A stretch of DNA of 34,104 nucleotides from an uncultured Planctomycetaceae bacterium (lineage in GTDB: Bacteria; Planctomycetota; Planctomycetia; Pirellulales; UBA1268): positions 1-34,104 of the forward strand of contig CALAZQ010000085.1 in NCBI GenBank assembly GCA_937926325.1. The letters are read 5' to 3'. The notes beneath the pieces are model-generated. The model saw nothing but the letters and a program-made list of their open reading frames with translations. It had not been told where the DNA came from and made no database searches. Shown piece after piece: positions 7,587 to 17,610 of the stretch (position 1 is its first letter; each line of letters starts with the position of its first letter). The translations under genes were made by a program, and so were the position numbers.

Positions 7587-7629
7587 CTGGTCGCCGCTTC
7601 CTGCGGCCGCAGACTTTATCAATCGTCTG

Positions 7630-8973
<1,344 letters not shown>

Positions 8974-9078
8974 GCGGCAGCCTCCAGGGTGTTAATCGGC
9001 GGCGGACCCGCCGCGCGACGATCCACATCCGCCTGGGCAGAGTGTAGCCCTGGCTCGGCCTGCCAGCAATCGACCAAG

Positions 9079-9246
9079 CTAGGCTCTGTCTGAAAACTCA
9101 GGAGCTGGCTTCGAGCGGCTCATTTGCCCTCTGGCTGCGTCCGGCTCCATCGCCAGATCTGCAAATCTGGCTGCTTCGCCCACCCTTGCCAGAGGCCAAA
9201 GCAGCTCGCTCTCGGGCCAACGGTAGCCTTTTCAGACAGAACCTAG
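9079..9246. mobile_element. 168-bp MITE-like element with CTAG-flanked inverted ends
   Basis: CTAGGCTCTGTCTGAAAA (9079-9096) is repeated in inverse at 9229-9246 with one mismatch, i.e. CTAGGYTCTGTCTGAAAA ends. Imperfect complementarity continues inward (TTTGCCCTCTGGC against GCCAGAGGCCAAA), and the centre is a perfect GCCAGAT-CTGCAA-ATCTGGC hairpin, so the whole element folds back on itself. CTAG at both ends may be a 4-bp target duplication of the YTAR kind used by some IS5-family elements, but CTAG is itself palindromic, so this is ambiguous. There is no transposase gene. It lies between the gltA start and the parvulin-gene stop. Confidence 0.8.
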
Positions 9247-9267
9247 TGGCCGCTCCTGAGCCCGCCG

Positions 9268-10740
9268 TCAGCGGGTGCGGCTGGTCGGGCTGCGGCCGGC
9301 GATGCCTGCGGCGGCCGCGTTCTCGTCGAACATTGTCCAGACCGGCGTGCGGTCGCGGAGCCGCTTCAGGTATTCATCCTGGGCTTTGGTTCGCCGCTGC
9401 CGGAGCAACTCTTCGCGGATCGCCACCTGGGCCTCGACAAATGGGGTCCGGCCGGCATCTTGCCGCTCCAGCACCCGGATGATGTGCAGGGCATCGCCGT
9501 CATCGAGGATGGCACTGAGCTGCCCGACCGGCAGGCTGAAAATTGCCTCGTCGAGCACCTCTGACACCAGGCTGCCCTGGGTGGTCCAGTCATACTGGCC
9601 GCCGGTTCTGGCGGTGGGCCCATCCGAGTCGGCCTTGGCGACCTCTGCCAGCGGGCGGCCCTGCAGCACGTCATTGCCCATGGCGGCCAGCCGGTTCCAG
9701 GCGAGATCCCGCGGCTGCGCCGGAGTGATCTTGACTGTCAGCTGTTCAAACCGGGCCCGGGCCTCAAACTCGTAGTCGCTGAGATGATTCTGATACCAGG
9801 CAATCATTTCGGCATGCGGAATCTCACCGGCTGAACTGGCGTTCTGCTGCATCCACTCCTGCGCCAAAGCCCGCTCGAAAAACATTTTTCGCATCCGGTC
9901 CAGCGACTGCCCCTGGCTCCGCAGCTGATGCTCGTAGTCCTGGAGCGACGACGCGCCTGCCGCCTTGACGAGTTGGGGCAGTTGCTCCTGGTCGAAGGAC
10001 TCGTCGACCTTGGCCTTGATTTCTGGCAGTCGCTCCTCTGGGATCGTCCGACAGGCATCGACGTAGACCAGCAGCGACTCGATGTGGGGCGGCAGCACCT
10101 GCTGATAGATCTGCAGCTTGAGCTGCTCGATCTGCTCGGGCTGCAGATTCGGTGAAACCTTTGCCAGCCACTCGGTTGCCGCGGGGGTCATCAGGTCGCC
10201 GGCCAGCACCACCTCGGGGCCGACGCGGGCGACCACCAACGCCATTTCGACCGACTGGTAGCCGGGAGTGTCTTCAGGCGAGCCCGCTGCCGCAGCGGCC
10301 GCCGGAGCCACTTCTTCGTAGTCGGCCTGGATCACACCCGTTGCGCCACCGCTTTCCGCCGCAGTGGTGGTCGAGTCGTCTGCGGCCTCGTCAGCCTGCT
10401 TGGTGGACAGTGGCCTGCCCTCAGAATCGACCGGCTCCAGCGGTCCCCCGGGATTGTCGCGAATGCTGGAGAGAACATGCTGGCTGACAGAAGCCGGGAT
10501 GCTCGTTGGCCAGCCCTTTGGTCGGGAGATAGCGTCCGGAATCGTCGGAATCACCGGGGTGAAGACCGCGGGGGCGGACGGTGTCGCCGGCCGATCATCC
10601 GCAGCCATTGCCGCCGGCAGGATCCCTCCCAGGGCGGCGACTGTTCCTGCCAGACCGAAGCCCGACCAGAAAGACCTTACGGACGCAGCGATGAAAGTCG
10701 GCACGGATGGTGGTTCCGCTGAAGGGCACTGGCCAACCAC
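9268..10740 (-). CDS. SurA/parvulin-type peptidylprolyl isomerase, exported
   Basis: 490 residues from a GTG at 10740; the start is uncertain because no Shine-Dalgarno is visible. The N-terminus has a hydrophobic stretch ending AAMAADD at about residue 47, consistent with a signal peptide. A Pro/Ala/acidic linker reaches to about 160, then a helical SurA-like chaperone region covers about 165-320 (QIEQLKLQIYQQVLPPHIESLLVY). A single parvulin domain spans about 325-428 (RARFEQLTVKITPAQPRD, then FSLPVGQLSAILDDGDALHIIRVLER). Its family catalyses proline cis/trans isomerisation and helps fold exported proteins. It follows mfd on the same strand with a 166-bp gap. The mfd-parvulin pairing is, from memory, also seen in some Deltaproteobacteria. 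Confidence 0.85.
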   Translation of the reverse strand: MVGQCPSAEPPSVPTFIAASVRSFWSGFGLAGTVAALGGILPAAMAADDRPATPSAPAVFTPVIPTIPDAISRPKGWPTSIPASVSQHVLSSIRDNPGGPLEPVDSEGRPLSTKQADEAADDSTTTAAESGGATGVIQADYEEVAPAAAAAAGSPEDTPGYQSVEMALVVARVGPEVVLAGDLMTPAATEWLAKVSPNLQPEQIEQLKLQIYQQVLPPHIESLLVYVDACRTIPEERLPEIKAKVDESFDQEQLPQLVKAAGASSLQDYEHQLRSQGQSLDRMRKMFFERALAQEWMQQNASSAGEIPHAEMIAWYQNHLSDYEFEARARFEQLTVKITPAQPRDLAWNRLAAMGNDVLQGRPLAEVAKADSDGPTARTGGQYDWTTQGSLVSEVLDEAIFSLPVGQLSAILDDGDALHIIRVLERQDAGRTPFVEAQVAIREELLRQRRTKAQDEYLKRLRDRTPVWTMFDENAAAAGIAGRSPTSRTR

Positions 10741-10906
10741 TTCGCACGGCGGTTCCCGCCGGCAGGGTCGGGGCGGAGGTTACAGATCATTGTCCCACCG
10801 CAAAAGGGCAGTGTGGCGTTGCTTGTCAGCGGGGGTTTCCCAACAGCCCAGACCGATCCAGTTTGAACCGGAACTCAGACCAAAGCCGATTTCCGGCCGA
10901 CAGCAC

Positions 10907-13900
10907 TCACCGCCGTTTCGGTTTTCTGGCCGGCCGAGCCTGCCGGCCGCCCGGCATCAGGCTGCCCAGCAGGGCGAGCAGCCTGTCGGGGTCGGCCGCC
11001 TCGCGGTCATTCAGGGGCAGCACGGCGGTCTTGTCGCCGACAATCCGCAGTTCACGGCCGGCCAGCTGGCAGGCCTTCCGCCAGCGGTCAATCCGGCGGA
11101 TGTCGTGGTGGCCAAGCACCAGCAAGCCCGGCTGTTTGGAGATTGAGTCGATGCCAAGCTCCGCGGCCGCGATCCGCAGTCTGGTCAGCTCAAGCAGCCG
11201 GGCGGCCGCGGCCGGCAGCGGGCCGAACCGGTCGGCCAGCTCGGTTGCCAGCTGATCGACCTGCGGCTGGGTGCCGGCCCGTGAGATCCGGCGGTAGACG
11301 TCGATTTTCGTCCGCAGATCGGTGATGTAGTCACGCGGCAGCCAGGCATCACCGGGCAGATCGATCGCCACGGCAGGCGGCTCGGACGGGGGCAGCTCCT
11401 TGAGGCCGCGGACGGCGTTCTCGAGCAGCCGGCAGTAGAGCTCGTAGCCGACGGTTGCGATGTGGCCGCTCTGCTGGGTGCCCAGCAGGTTGCCGGCACC
11501 GCGGATTTCCAGGTCACGCATCGCCAGCGAGAAGCCGGCCCCGGTGCTGGAAAACTCTTGGATTGCCCGCAGCCGCCGGGCGGCGGTCTCGGTCAGCCGC
11601 CCCGACTCCTTGACCAGCAGGTAACAGTAGGCCCGGTGGTGCGACCGTCCGACCCGGCCCCGCAGCTGGTGAAGATCGGCCAGGCCGTACTGATCAGCCT
11701 CGTCGATGAAGATCGTATTGGCGCGGGGGATGTCGAGCCCGCTTTCGATGATGGTGGTGGCCAGCAGCAGCCGGGTGCGGCCGGCGACGAAGTCGAGCAT
11801 GACGGTTTCCAGCTCGGTCTCCGAGAGCCGGCCGTGGGCGATGCCGATGCTGATGTCGGGCACGATCGCCCGGATGCGGTCGGCCACCTTGTCGATATCG
11901 TGGATGCGGTTGTGGACGAAAAAGATCTGACCGTCCCGGGCCAGTTCCCGGTCGATGGCATGGCGGATCAGGGTTTCATCAAACCGGCCCACCCGCGTCT
12001 CGACCGCCAGCCGATTGGCCGGGGGCGTGGTGAGGTTTGAGATGTCGCGGATGCCGAGCATCGCCATGTGCAGCGTGCGGGGAATCGGCGTGGCGGTCAT
12101 CGTCAGCACATCGACACTGGCCCGCAGCGCCTTGAGCCGCTCCTTCACATCGACACCGAACCGCTGCTCTTCATCAACCACCAGCAGGCCGAGGTTGGCA
12201 AAGTGGATGTCGGCCTGGGCCAGCCGGTGGGTGCCGATCACGATATCGACCGTCCCCCGGGCCAGACCCTCGAGCGTCTCGCGGGCTTCCCGCGCCGGCG
12301 TCAGCCGGGACAGGCCGCGGATGCTGAAGGGGTACTCGGCAAACCGCTCGCAGAAGGTGCGGCGGTGCTGTTCGGCCAGGATGGTCGTCGGCACCAGCAC
12401 GGCCACCTGGCTGCCAGCCTCAGCAGCCTTGAAGGCGGCCCGCATCGCCAGTTCGGTCTTGCCGAAGCCGACATCGCCGCAGAGCAGCCGGTCCATCGGT
12501 TTGGGCTCTTCCAGATCGGCCCGGATCGCTTCAATGGCCGTCGCCTGGTCGGGTGTGGGGTCGAATTGAAAGGACTGCTCGAAGGCGATCTGCCAGGGGG
12601 TGTCGGCGGGATAGGCCCGGCCCGGCCGCTCCGCCCGGACCGCCTGAATCTGCAGCATGTCGGCGGCCATGTCGGCCACGGCCTTTTCAACCGCCCGCTT
12701 CTGCTTCGCCCAGAGCGTGCCGCCGATCTTGGCGAGCCTCGGCGTGGTCTTGCCGCCGCCGATGTATTTCTGCACCAGCTCGATGGCCGCGGCCGGCACA
12801 TAGATGCGAGTCGACTCGGCAAACTCCAGTTCCAGAAACTCCTCGGTGCGACCCTGTTTCTGCAGCAGCTTCAGGCCCCGGTAGCGGGCGATGCCGTGGG
12901 CGACATGGACCACCAGATCGCCCTCGTGCAGGTCGAGGAAGGTGTCGATCGCCCGGCTGAGCCGGTGCTTGGGCAGCCGGGCGGCGGCAGTCTCATGCCG
13001 GCGAAAGAGTTCCGCAGCCGAGATCAGCACCAGCTTTTCAGGCACCAGCCGAAAGCCGGCCGACAGCCGGCCCTGGGCAAAGTGCAGCCTGCCGGCCCGG
13101 GCGGGGGCCGAGCCACCCAGCAGTTCCGCCAGCCGGCGTTGCTCGGCCGCCGTCGGGGTGATGACCCAGACATCCTGGTCCTTGCCGACCGTGTCGAGTT
13201 CTTGGCAGACCCGATCGAGCTGGCCGGTGAACCGCTCCACGCTCTCAACAGCAAGCTGGGCAGTCGCCTCCAGGCTGGTTGGCGCGAGTGCCGAGAGGGT
13301 GATCGAAGGGAACCGGTAGATGCGGCTGAACAGCTCGTCGCACGAGAGCGTGCCAGCCTCCGGCAGCCGGCTGCGGAGGCGGTTCGCTTCTTCGACCAGT
13401 TCGGCCGGCTCGACCAGCCCCCACCAGCTGTCGGCCGGCAGAATGTCGGTCAGCCAGGACCGGCGGCCGCCGCTGGCGGCGGTGGTGAGGGCGGTGAGGT
13501 CGATGGCGTCGATCGGGGCGATGCTCCGCTGGCTGACGGTGTCAAAGGTGCGGAGCGACTCAATTTCATCGTCGTCAAGCTCGAGCCGGACAGGCCGCTC
13601 CCAGTCGGTTGCGAACAGGTCGATGATGCCGCCGCGGCGGGCGAAACTGCCGGGATCGGCCAAGGCGTCAACCTGCCGCCAGCCCCGGCTGGTGAGCCAG
13701 TCGGCCAACTCCTGGGGGTCAAGCCGCTGCCCGACGGCCAGCTGCCGGGTGCTGGCCTGAATCTGCCGGGGGTCGGCCACCGGGGCGAGGATCGCCTGAA
13801 TCGAGGTGACGATGATCCGCGGGGCCTGCTCAGCCGGGCCGGTCAGCCGCTTGACGACGGCAAGCCTGGCCGCTTCCGCCGGGTCGGCATCGGCGGCCGG

Positions 13901-14260
13901 CCCGTCGAGGGCCGGGTCGGCGTAGGACTCGATCGGCGGCAGCAAATCGACCGGCAGCTGAGAGAACAGCCCCAGATCGTCGGCCAGCAGCTCGGCTGCG
14001 GTCGCGTGGGGCAGCACCACCACCAGTGGGCCCTGCCCCGGCTGAGGCCGAGCCGCGGCAAGCCCGGCCACCGCCAGGCTGCAGGCGCCGCCCCAGGTTC
14101 CGCCGATCGTCGCCCCATGGCCGGCCCGCAGGCTGTCGATCACCCCGGCAAAGCCGCTGTGATCGACAAGACCATCCGCCAGCCGCTGGAGGCGTTCTGC
14201 CAGTGGCCGCTTTTCGGCTGGCGGCTTTTCGGCGGCAATTGCGGTGTGAGGAGCGTTCAC
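10907..14260 (-). CDS. mfd: Transcription-repair coupling factor Mfd
   Basis: 1117 residues. Mfd removes RNA polymerase stalled at lesions and recruits UvrA/UvrBC. The order is complete: an N-terminal UvrB-homology region, an RNA-polymerase-interacting CarD-like domain near 445-510 (HEGDLVVHVAHGIARYRGL), a RecG-like translocase with Walker A GDVGFGKTE near 593-600 and DEEQ box near 695, motif VI-type GRVGRSHHRAYCY, and the C-terminal TRCF domain (about 970-1090). The start is GTG. The minus strand carries TACAAT six nt before this GTG, and no Shine-Dalgarno is seen, which suggests a leaderless or near-leaderless message. It is slightly shorter than E. coli Mfd (1148) but lacks no domain. It is divergent from ilvB. 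Confidence 0.97.
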   Translation of the reverse strand: MNAPHTAIAAEKPPAEKRPLAERLQRLADGLVDHSGFAGVIDSLRAGHGATIGGTWGGACSLAVAGLAAARPQPGQGPLVVVLPHATAAELLADDLGLFSQLPVDLLPPIESYADPALDGPAADADPAEAARLAVVKRLTGPAEQAPRIIVTSIQAILAPVADPRQIQASTRQLAVGQRLDPQELADWLTSRGWRQVDALADPGSFARRGGIIDLFATDWERPVRLELDDDEIESLRTFDTVSQRSIAPIDAIDLTALTTAASGGRRSWLTDILPADSWWGLVEPAELVEEANRLRSRLPEAGTLSCDELFSRIYRFPSITLSALAPTSLEATAQLAVESVERFTGQLDRVCQELDTVGKDQDVWVITPTAAEQRRLAELLGGSAPARAGRLHFAQGRLSAGFRLVPEKLVLISAAELFRRHETAAARLPKHRLSRAIDTFLDLHEGDLVVHVAHGIARYRGLKLLQKQGRTEEFLELEFAESTRIYVPAAAIELVQKYIGGGKTTPRLAKIGGTLWAKQKRAVEKAVADMAADMLQIQAVRAERPGRAYPADTPWQIAFEQSFQFDPTPDQATAIEAIRADLEEPKPMDRLLCGDVGFGKTELAMRAAFKAAEAGSQVAVLVPTTILAEQHRRTFCERFAEYPFSIRGLSRLTPAREARETLEGLARGTVDIVIGTHRLAQADIHFANLGLLVVDEEQRFGVDVKERLKALRASVDVLTMTATPIPRTLHMAMLGIRDISNLTTPPANRLAVETRVGRFDETLIRHAIDRELARDGQIFFVHNRIHDIDKVADRIRAIVPDISIGIAHGRLSETELETVMLDFVAGRTRLLLATTIIESGLDIPRANTIFIDEADQYGLADLHQLRGRVGRSHHRAYCYLLVKESGRLTETAARRLRAIQEFSSTGAGFSLAMRDLEIRGAGNLLGTQQSGHIATVGYELYCRLLENAVRGLKELPPSEPPAVAIDLPGDAWLPRDYITDLRTKIDVYRRISRAGTQPQVDQLATELADRFGPLPAAAARLLELTRLRIAAAELGIDSISKQPGLLVLGHHDIRRIDRWRKACQLAGRELRIVGDKTAVLPLNDREAADPDRLLALLGSLMPGGRQARPARKPKRR

Positions 14261-14316
14261 GGCAGTATTGTAAAGGGTGATGGTCCAAACGGTCTGTCGC
14301 CGGACTGGCCGGCTGG

Positions 14317-14345
14317 CTGACCAGCGGCATCTTTTCGTGTATTGT
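14317..14345 (+). promoter_or_regulatory. Candidate sigma-70-type promoter for ilvB
   Basis: CTGACC (14317-14322; four of six match TTGACA) is separated by exactly 17 nt from TATTGT (14340-14345; four of six match TATAAT). Transcription would begin near 14352, giving a leader of about 50 nt. Planctomycete promoter consensus is poorly defined, so this is a moderate call. Confidence 0.4.
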
Positions 14346-14352
14346 TGAGGGT

Positions 14353-14377
14353 GGTGCCGGACGGATGGGTCGGCACC
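14353..14377 (+). promoter_or_regulatory. Leader hairpin just before the ilvB ribosome-binding site
   Basis: GGTGCCG (14353-14359) pairs perfectly with CGGCACC (14371-14377) across an 11-nt loop. The stem ends 10 nt before AGGAGG (14388-14393) and would sit at the very 5' end of the message made from the candidate promoter. No U-tract follows, so it is not an obvious attenuator. mRNA stabilisation or translational control is possible. Confidence 0.45.
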
Positions 14378-14402
14378 TGTTCATTTCAGGAGGAACGCGA
14401 CC

Positions 14403-16175
14403 ATGGCAACCGCAGCAGAGCAGGCACGCACCGAGACGCTGGTCACCGGGGCCGACGCGGTTGTTGAGTCGCTGGCCCGGCATGGGGTCGAGGTGATCTT
14501 CGCCTATCCGGGCGGTTGCAGCATGCCGCTGCATCAGTCGCTGACCCGCTACGGCGACCGCATCCGCACCGTGCTGCCCCGCCATGAACAGGGCGGGGCC
14601 TTCGCCGCCCAGGGCTATGCCCGGACCACCGGCAGGCCTGGCGTCTGCATGGCCACCAGCGGACCGGGCGCACTCAACCTGGTGACGGCCATTGCCGACG
14701 CCAAGCTCGACAGCATTCCGCTGATCGCCCTGACTGGCCAGGTTCCGACCGCCGTCATCGGCACCGACGCCTTCCAGGAGACACCGATCGTCGAGGTCTG
14801 CCGGGGCATCACCAAGCATCACTTTCTCGTGACCCGCGCCGAGGACATTCCGCGGATCGTGAAAGAGGCTTTTCATATTGCCACCACCGGGCGTCCCGGG
14901 CCGGTGCTGATCGACCTGCCCAAGGATGTGCAGCAGGCGCACATCGAGCCCGACTACGACGTGCCGATGAACCTGCCCGGCTACCATCCCGAGGTGCGGC
15001 GGGCCCATCCCGAACAGATTGCCCAGGTCGCCAACGCCATTCGGCGGGCGAAGCGGCCGGTGATCTATGCCGGCGGCGGGGTGATCACCGGCAATGCCTC
15101 AGAGAACCTGCAGATCCTCGCCCGCAAGACCGGCATTCCGGTGACGATGACCCTGATGGGGCTGGGGGCGTTCCCGGGGGACGACCCGCTGTCGCTCGAC
15201 ATGCTCGGCATGCACGGCAGCGTCTATGCCAACTACGCCATCGATGAGGCCGATCTGTTGATTGCCGTCGGCGTCCGGTTCGACGACCGGGTGACCGGCA
15301 AGGTGTCGGAGTTTGCCCGCCACGGCTTCATCGTTCACATCGACATCGATCCCTCCGAGATCAACAAGAACAAGCCGGTGCACGTGCCGATCGTGGCCGA
15401 TGTGAACGAGGCGTTGGGGCAGCTCAACGAGGTGGTCGAGCCACCCGAGGCCAGCCTCGACGAATGGCATGCCCGGATCGCCGAGTGGAAGCGGGAAGAC
15501 CCCTTCGCCTATGACACCAGCTATCCAGGAATCCTTGCCCAAGAGGCGATCGCCGAACTGTCGAAGCTGACCGCCGACCGCGACACCGTGGTAACGGTGG
15601 GCGTCGGCCAGCACCAGATGTGGGCGGCCCAGTTCTTCACTTTCCGCCGGCCCCGCACCTGGCTGTCGTCCAGCGGCCTCGGCACGATGGGCTTTGGCCT
15701 GCCGGCGGCGATGGGGGCGCAGGTGGGCCGACCCGACGACCTGGTCATCGACATCGACGGGGACGGCAGCATCCTGATGAACATTCAGGAGTTCGCCACC
15801 TGCACCTGCGAGAACATCCCGGTGAAGGTGCTGCTGCTCAACAACCAGCACCTCGGCATGGTGGTGCAGTGGGAAGACCGCTTCTTCAAGGGCAACCGGG
15901 CCCACACCTATCTGGGCCCGGTTGAAAACCCCGAGGCCTGCGGCCAGGGCGATGGCATCTCGCCGGAGTGTCGCTATCCCGACTTTGTGGCCATCGCCCG
16001 GGGATTCGGCTGGCAGGCGGAAACAATCGTGGAAAAGGCAGACCTCATCCCGGCGCTCCAGCGGATGATCGAGACCCCGGGGCCGGCCCTGCTCGACGTG
16101 CAGGTGCCGTATCAAGAGCATGTGCTGCCGATGATTCCCTCAGGCATGACCGTCCGCGAGCTGATCAAAAAATAA
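14403..16175 (+). CDS. ilvB: Acetolactate synthase large subunit
   Basis: 590 residues. A ThDP/FAD enzyme that makes acetolactate or acetohydroxybutyrate, the first common step to valine, leucine and isoleucine. The N-terminal ThDP domain has [13 protein letters not shown] and the catalytic Glu62 in [15 protein letters not shown], then [17 protein letters not shown]. The middle domain has the RFDDRVTGK segment. The C-terminal ThDP site [18 protein letters not shown] is near 447-465, followed by [18 protein letters not shown], which is typical of true acetolactate synthases. The start is firm: AGGAGG lies 9 nt upstream. No regulatory small subunit (ilvN/ilvH) follows; the next gene is convergent 49 bp away. 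The regulatory subunit must be elsewhere, or the enzyme works alone. Confidence 0.96.
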   Translation: MATAAEQARTETLVTGADAVVESLARHGVEVIFAYPGGCSMPLHQSLTRYGDRIRTVLPRHEQGGAFAAQGYARTTGRPGVCMATSGPGALNLVTAIADAKLDSIPLIALTGQVPTAVIGTDAFQETPIVEVCRGITKHHFLVTRAEDIPRIVKEAFHIATTGRPGPVLIDLPKDVQQAHIEPDYDVPMNLPGYHPEVRRAHPEQIAQVANAIRRAKRPVIYAGGGVITGNASENLQILARKTGIPVTMTLMGLGAFPGDDPLSLDMLGMHGSVYANYAIDEADLLIAVGVRFDDRVTGKVSEFARHGFIVHIDIDPSEINKNKPVHVPIVADVNEALGQLNEVVEPPEASLDEWHARIAEWKREDPFAYDTSYPGILAQEAIAELSKLTADRDTVVTVGVGQHQMWAAQFFTFRRPRTWLSSSGLGTMGFGLPAAMGAQVGRPDDLVIDIDGDGSILMNIQEFATCTCENIPVKVLLLNNQHLGMVVQWEDRFFKGNRAHTYLGPVENPEACGQGDGISPECRYPDFVAIARGFGWQAETIVEKADLIPALQRMIETPGPALLDVQVPYQEHVLPMIPSGMTVRELIKK

Positions 16176-16224
16176 CAAGACAGCATCCGGCCGCCGTCTG
16201 ATGCCGGCTCGGCGGGCCCAAGCT

Positions 16225-17610
16225 TCAGCGAACCTGGAAGGGCGAAAACGGGGTCTTGGGCTTTGGTGCACCAGGCGGGCCGTCGGCAGCTGGCAGGTCC
16301 GGTTGCGGAGCTTGGCCCTCTTCTGCAACGGCTGCCGCCACGGGGGCGAGTGCCGTCGCCGCTGCCAAGACATTTTCATCCGTCGGGTTTTCATAGATGG
16401 TCAGGCCGAGATCACGGAGACGGTCAGCCTGCTGCTGGTAGGGGGCTCCCTCGTCTCCAAAGGTCCTGGCCAGCCCCGCGGCTGCCTCGGCAAGGCTGAC
16501 CAGCCGCCAACTCGTTCTCAGGCAGGTCGCGGTGGGCAGCAGATTGGGTGTGCCTGTCAGTGGTTCGCCCCCGGGGCCCATCATCGGGCCACCAGCCTGC
16601 CTGGTGAAACCGTCAGGTGATCGCTCCAGTGCAATCAACTCCCGGGCTTGCCGATCCTCCACCACGGCGGCAACCGCCACCTCGTCGATACGATCGGCAA
16701 GCTCATCGGCCACCGGGGCCTCGTCGGGCTTGACGAGACCCGCAACGAGTACAGCCGCCCGCACCCGCAGGTCGATCGGGTTGTCGGCCGCTTGCAGCAG
16801 GGCATTCGCCGCCGTCCGCATCTCCGCGAGCGGTTTGGAATCGGCATCGGTCAGCGGGGCGACGGTGACAGCGAAATCGAGCGATCGAGCCTGCAGCCAG
16901 CGGCGGGCCACCGGCGACGACCCGTCGGCTCCTGGTTCGGCGGCGGCAGGCCCATCGGCTGCAACCAGTTTGACGAGTGTCGGCAGCAGGTTGGCGGCCG
17001 TCTGTTTCACCTCTGGCGAAGCTCCGCTGCCGGCTGCTGCGACACGGGCACCAAGGCCGGTCAGGGCGGCAACCCGCACGGCTGGTGTGACCGTTTCGTC
17101 CAGCACCAGGCTGCTGAGAACGGGCGTTGCGGCTGCCAGCGGTTGGCCGTCCTGATCGAGCAGTTCGCCCAACAGCAGCGCGGCGTTGAGGCTGCCCTCG
17201 ATTGCGACCCGATCGCCGCGGGCCATTTTCTCGAGGCCTCCGACCATTGCCGCGGCCGCATCCTTGAAGGCGGACGGATTCGTCATGCCATCGAGGAAGA
17301 GGGCGGGCAGCCGAGCACGAACCGCCGCCAGTCGGTCACGGTTCCCTGCTGCCAGTAGTTGCCCAAGCCCATCGTCGACCAGGAACGTGCGGTGGCGGTC
17401 ATTGAAGCCACCACCGGCAGCCAGTTCCGAGCGATAGGCCTTCAGTTCGGCAGCCGCTTCAAGATCTGAAAGCCGATCGAACCGGGCCGCATCCTGACCC
17501 TGCGCGACGAACGAAACTGCGAGCATCTGCGCAAGCAAGGCACCCCGCAGCCACCGCAGCCCGGTCGATCGAAACGGTACGAACGCGTCCTGCCGCCAAT
17601 ACTCAACCAT
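16225..17610 (-). CDS. Exported helical-repeat protein of the PilM-like operon
   Basis: 461 residues, not recognised as a named family. After a charged N-terminus, a hydrophobic segment at about 18-37 (LRWLRGALLAQMLAVSFVAQGQ) looks like a signal peptide or anchor. The rest is Ala/Leu-rich and helical with HEAT/ARM-like pairs (for example VRVAALTGLGARVAA and DLRVRAAVLVAGLVK), and a Pro-rich tail ends KPKTPFSPFQVR. The start codon overlaps the stop of the preceding gene by one base (TAATG), a strong sign of translational coupling. It is the last of four minus-strand genes headed by the PilM-PilN fusion, so a structural role in that envelope complex is the best guess. Confidence 0.75.
   Translation of the reverse strand: MVEYWRQDAFVPFRSTGLRWLRGALLAQMLAVSFVAQGQDAARFDRLSDLEAAAELKAYRSELAAGGGFNDRHRTFLVDDGLGQLLAAGNRDRLAAVRARLPALFLDGMTNPSAFKDAAAAMVGGLEKMARGDRVAIEGSLNAALLLGELLDQDGQPLAAATPVLSSLVLDETVTPAVRVAALTGLGARVAAAGSGASPEVKQTAANLLPTLVKLVAADGPAAAEPGADGSSPVARRWLQARSLDFAVTVAPLTDADSKPLAEMRTAANALLQAADNPIDLRVRAAVLVAGLVKPDEAPVADELADRIDEVAVAAVVEDRQARELIALERSPDGFTRQAGGPMMGPGGEPLTGTPNLLPTATCLRTSWRLVSLAEAAAGLARTFGDEGAPYQQQADRLRDLGLTIYENPTDENVLAAATALAPVAAAVAEEGQAPQPDLPAADGPPGAPKPKTPFSPFQVR

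Noticed and set aside
7250..7629. Searched for a tRNA or small RNA gene in the tadA-gltA gap
   Set aside because: The hairpins are explained by inverted repeats. No cloverleaf with a T-arm GGTTCRA-type sequence was found.
10747..10761. CGGCGG-TTC-CCGCCG hairpin upstream of the parvulin gene
   Set aside because: It is a short GC-rich palindrome of a kind expected by chance in this base composition, with no positional support as terminator or operator.
12068..14320. 750-codon open frame on the plus strand opposite mfd
   Set aside because: It is antisense to an unmistakable Mfd. The composition is typical of a reversed GC-rich gene, with no start signal or domain.
14365..14402. Possible leader peptide upstream of ilvB (ATG at 14365)
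   Set aside because: It reads [10 protein letters not shown] and runs out of frame into ilvB without a Leu/Val/Ile cluster or a following terminator/antiterminator pair, so attenuation by this peptide is not supported.
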